Below, in pieces: positions 62,706-64,000 of a DNA stretch of 64,000 nt (positions within the stretch are counted from its first letter, which is position 1; each line of letters begins with the position of its first letter). The translations under genes and the position numbers were made by a program. The stretch is from Marinifilum_A sediminis (GTDB lineage Bacteria > Bacteroidota > Bacteroidia > Bacteroidales > Marinifilaceae): contig CANMCX010000002.1 in NCBI GenBank assembly GCA_947496465.1, forward strand, positions 744,001 through 808,000, given 5' to 3'. Under the pieces are notes generated by a model. The model was not told the origin of the DNA, did no database searches, and saw nothing but the letters and a program-made list of their open reading frames with translations.

Positions 62706-62713
62706 ACTTTTGC
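62706..62713 (+). promoter_or_regulatory. -7 promoter box of prfC
   Basis: tacttttg fits TAnnTTTG, 36 bp before the ATG at 62749. A -33 TTTG at the right distance is not evident, so the call rests on the -7 box alone. Confidence 0.45.
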
Positions 62714-62748
62714 AAGCTCAAATTTGAAAGTAAATACAATACTATAGA

Positions 62749-64000
62749 TGGGGTTTAAAGAAGAGATACAAAGACGCCGAACTTTCGGAATTATATCACA
62801 CCCTGATGCGGGTAAGACAACATTAACAGAAAAATTGCTTCTATTTGGTGGTGCAATCCACGTTGCAGGAGCAGTAAAATCAAATAAAATTAAGAAAACG
62901 GCAACTTCCGACTTCATGGAAATTGAACGTCAGAGAGGGATTTCTGTTGCAACTTCTGTTATGGGATTTGAGTATGAAGGACATAAAATTAACATTCTCG
63001 ATACTCCGGGTCACCAGGATTTTGCCGAAGATACATTTCGAACTTTAACTGCTTGCGATAGCGTTATTATCGTAATCGATGTTGCTAAAGGTGTGGAGGC
63101 TCAGACTCGCAAATTGATGAAGGTTTGTAGAATGAGAAAAACTCCCGTGATTGTGTTCATTAATAAAATGGACCGCATGGGAAAAGATGCATTTGATCTT
63201 CTGGATGAAATTGAACAAGAATTACAATTGAGTGTAAATCCTTTAAGTTGGCCTATTAATATGGGACCTGATTTTAAAGGAGTTTACAACATATTTCAGA
63301 AAAATTTAAGCCTATTTACTCCTGCAACTCAAACCGTTGAGGAAAGTATTGAATTTGATGACTTATCAAACCCAATGCTTGAAGAATATATTGGTGAAGA
63401 TGCTGAAATTTTAAGAGAAGAATTGGATTTGGTTTCTGGAGTTTATCCTGAATTCAATGTGGAAGAATATTTGGATGCAAAAATTGCTCCTGTATTTTTC
63501 GGTTCTGCTTTGAATAATTTTGGAGTTCGTGAGCTTTTGGATGTATTTATTAAAATTGCACCATCACCTCTGCCTTGCCAAACTGTTGAGCGAGTAATAG
63601 AACCCCTTGAAGAGAAGTTTTCTGGTTTTGTATTTAAGATTCATGCCAACATGGATCCTAACCACCGAGATCGAATTGCTTTCGTAAAAATTGTATCGGG
63701 AACATTCAAAAGAAATAAGCCATATCTACATGTTAGAAATGGAAAGAAATTGAAATTTTCCAGCCCTACAGCGTTTATGGCTGAAAAGAAATCTATCGTT
63801 GAGGAAGCTTTCCCAGGAGATATAATTGGTTTGCACGATACAGGAAACTTTAAAATTGGTGATACCTTAACCGAAGGAGAAAAAATCAACTTTAAAGGAA
63901 TTCCTAGTTTCTCTCCTGAATTGTTTAAATACATCGAGAACGCAGATCCTATGAAATCAAAACAGTTGGCAAAAGGTATTGACCAGCTAATGGATGAAGG
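62749..64000 (+). CDS. prfC: peptide chain release factor 3, cut by window edge
   Basis: RF3 is a translational GTPase that recycles RF1/RF2 from the ribosome. The first 417 residues or so are in the window; the gene continues to the right. P-loop SHPDAGKTT (17-25), switch region ERQRGISVATS, DTPGHQDFAEDT, and NKMDRMG are intact. RF3 is told from EF-G by IIKGISVATSVM-like switch and by VAGAVKSNKIKKTATSDFM. The ATG follows a -7 box. There is no downstream end in view. Confidence 0.94.

Overview
The window looks like a chromosomal segment of a Bacteroidota bacterium, most likely from the marine Bacteroidales/Marinilabiliales side (Marinifilum/Labilibaculum-like; the genus is a guess). The evidence is the complete aerotolerance (Bat) operon, a GLPGLI protein beside a large outer-membrane beta-barrel protein, SPOR and PorE-like OmpA proteins, DUF4301 and DUF2027-Smr proteins, low GC, little Shine-Dalgarno signal, and promoters close to the Bacteroidota consensus TTTG-N19-TAnnTTTG. 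No phage, IS element, tRNA or CRISPR array was seen.

Region 1 (49-12754, minus strand) is the end of a surface-polysaccharide locus. It holds dTDP-sugar genes (rfbC, rfbA), a UDP-GlcNAc to UDP-GalNAcA pair (wbpP/wbpO-like), UDP-glucose dehydrogenase, a Wzz-type protein, a Wza-like SLBB exporter and a membrane-bound CapD/WbpM dehydratase. rfbB, rfbD and the glycosyltransferases are not in the window. Gaps here are full of short repeats, and a small GIY-YIG gene sits between two ~87-bp direct repeats.

Region 2 (12755-20332) has decamer-like repeat arrays, RNase P RNA (rnpB, minus) with its terminator, an S23-type four-helix protein, a SPOR-repeat protein, a PorE-like OmpA/TPR/beta-propeller protein, queA and a DUF2027-Smr protein.

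Region 3 (20333-39586) is mixed housekeeping: a LysE exporter, a fused O-/N-acyltransferase (OlsF-like amino-lipid synthase), a PHP phosphatase, two radical-SAM proteins (YgiQ, YhcC), TPR proteins, DUF4301, a DUF368 undecaprenyl-phosphate translocase, aroE, a beta-barrel/GLPGLI pair, three small orphan membrane proteins, a 21-bp-period repeat array, an RNase H-like protein and truA.

Region 4 (39839-48447) is moxR-DUF58-batX-batA-batB-batC-batD-batE, with a promoter at the front and a terminator at the end.

Region 5 (48469-64000) has a LacX-type mutarotase, an Old Yellow Enzyme, a U32 peptidase-like RNA hydroxylase, an AlbA_2 protein, a 6S RNA, tatD-tcdA-ogt, an unrecognised ~600-residue Cys-rich protein, a probable unannotated small RNA enclosed by two plus-strand terminators, acn-gltA, a YfcE-type phosphodiesterase, and prfC running off the right edge.

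Several gene starts were moved inward because the longer frame begins with TTG/GTG, crosses a promoter, or adds residues foreign to the family. The items most worth following up are the Cys-rich putative flavoprotein (55720-57513), the sRNA candidate (about 57698-57917), the perfect inverted repeats at the ends of rnpB and the SPOR gene, and the 38101-38310 repeat array.
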